From NCBI RefSeq assembly GCF_011601345.1, contig NZ_JAAORB010000009.1, forward strand, positions 1-64,000: 64,000 nt of DNA. The letters run 5' to 3'. Both the position numbers and the translations under genes were made by a program. The notes under the pieces were generated by a model that was not told where the DNA came from, did not search any database, and saw only the letters and a list, made by a program, of their open reading frames with translations. Positions 63,813 to 64,000 of the stretch are shown here, one piece after another; positions within the stretch are counted from its first letter, which is position 1, and each line of letters opens with the position of its first letter. This stretch comes from Roseovarius gahaiensis (lineage in GTDB: Bacteria; Pseudomonadota; Alphaproteobacteria; Rhodobacterales; Rhodobacteraceae).

Positions 63813-63990
63813 GGCTTTGGCTGGTGTTGCGTTCCGCCCACACCAGCCTGAAACCCGACAAAAAGTGTCATAAAAACAATTGCGAGACGCTCGCAGCACC
63901 CTAAATCCCTGCAAAACGCACGAAAATGCTTGTTTCACCCCCAAGATGTCGGGTTTAACGGCGCGTGGTGACAAACGGAACGGGACAGAC
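63813..63990. other. Intergenic region with a stem-loop after the decarboxylase
   Basis: Eight-base arms GGCTGGTG (63819-63826) and CACCAGCC (63841-63848) form a possible hairpin just after the stop codon, without a T-tract. The remainder is a leader for the gene at 63991. No other coding frame of interest. Confidence 0.35.
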
Positions 63991-64000
63991 ATGAGCGACG
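63991..64000 (+). CDS. Possible start of a gene cut by the window end
   Basis: ATG AGC GAC follows a purine-rich GAACGGGACAG stretch resembling a ribosome-binding site. Only three codons are visible, so nothing can be said about the product. Confidence 0.3.

Noticed and set aside
1-64000. CRISPR arrays, insertion sequences or rRNA genes
   Set aside because: No regularly spaced repeats, transposase genes with terminal inverted repeats, or rRNA-like sequence were seen.

Overview
The window looks like a chromosome segment of a marine-type alphaproteobacterium of the Rhodobacterales (Roseobacter/Paracoccus relatives). The signs are a complete periplasmic thiosulfate-oxidation (sox) locus in Paracoccus-like order, GapR, an ScfR-family short-chain acyl regulator, the NDUFA12-type complex I accessory subunit beside mlaD and a DUF2155 gene, and GC-rich codon use outside the first 15 kb.

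Region 1 (1 to about 15,223) is an integrated mobile island. It is patchily AT-rich and carries small unknown genes, a DUF5681 gene, a primase-polymerase/DUF3987 replication protein, an excisionase-like HTH gene and a tyrosine integrase. It ends in a truncated tRNA-Thr(TGT) copy, which is the expected attachment scar. An RND efflux pump with its adaptor (3561-8423) and a zinc-ribbon/YbjQ gene pair sit inside as probable cargo. The left end lies outside the window.

Region 2 (15,398-20,953) is ordinary chromosome: a sulfotransferase-like protein, GapR, a fused enoyl-CoA hydratase/3-hydroxyacyl-CoA dehydrogenase, a DksA/TraR zinc-finger protein and an isolated FliM-like protein.

Region 3 (21,022-33,253) reads as one functional neighbourhood. 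It holds a sodium/solute-symporter-fused histidine kinase, a small membrane protein, a single-domain response regulator, an ScfR regulator, a divergent five-gene branched-chain-amino-acid/amide-type ABC importer and acetyl-CoA synthetase. I infer sensing, uptake and activation of a short-chain acid or amide.

Region 4 (33,461-46,842) is housekeeping: queF-queE-queD-queC (queuosine precursor), a PAS-LuxR regulator, accB-accC, a methyltransferase with a premature stop, aat, DUF2155-mlaD-NDUFA12, clpP-clpX, a photolyase-like protein with unusual domain order and an ABC exporter.

Region 5 (47,016-59,026) is the sox locus. soxV-(soxW remnant)-XYZABCDEF lies on the minus strand, and soxS-soxR-soxT run divergently. 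soxW is decayed (frameshift, stop, lost CxxC). Candidate SoxR operators lie in the two places where the Paracoccus regulator is known to act. SoxXA, YZ, B and CD form the thiosulfate-oxidising multienzyme system; SoxV/S supply reductant; SoxEF resemble flavocytochrome c sulfide dehydrogenase.

Region 6 (59,054-64,000) holds an acyl-CoA dehydrogenase, a Hint-domain protein, a histone-deacetylase-family amidohydrolase and a PLP-dependent decarboxylase. I saw no rRNA, CRISPR array, complete tRNA or insertion sequence.
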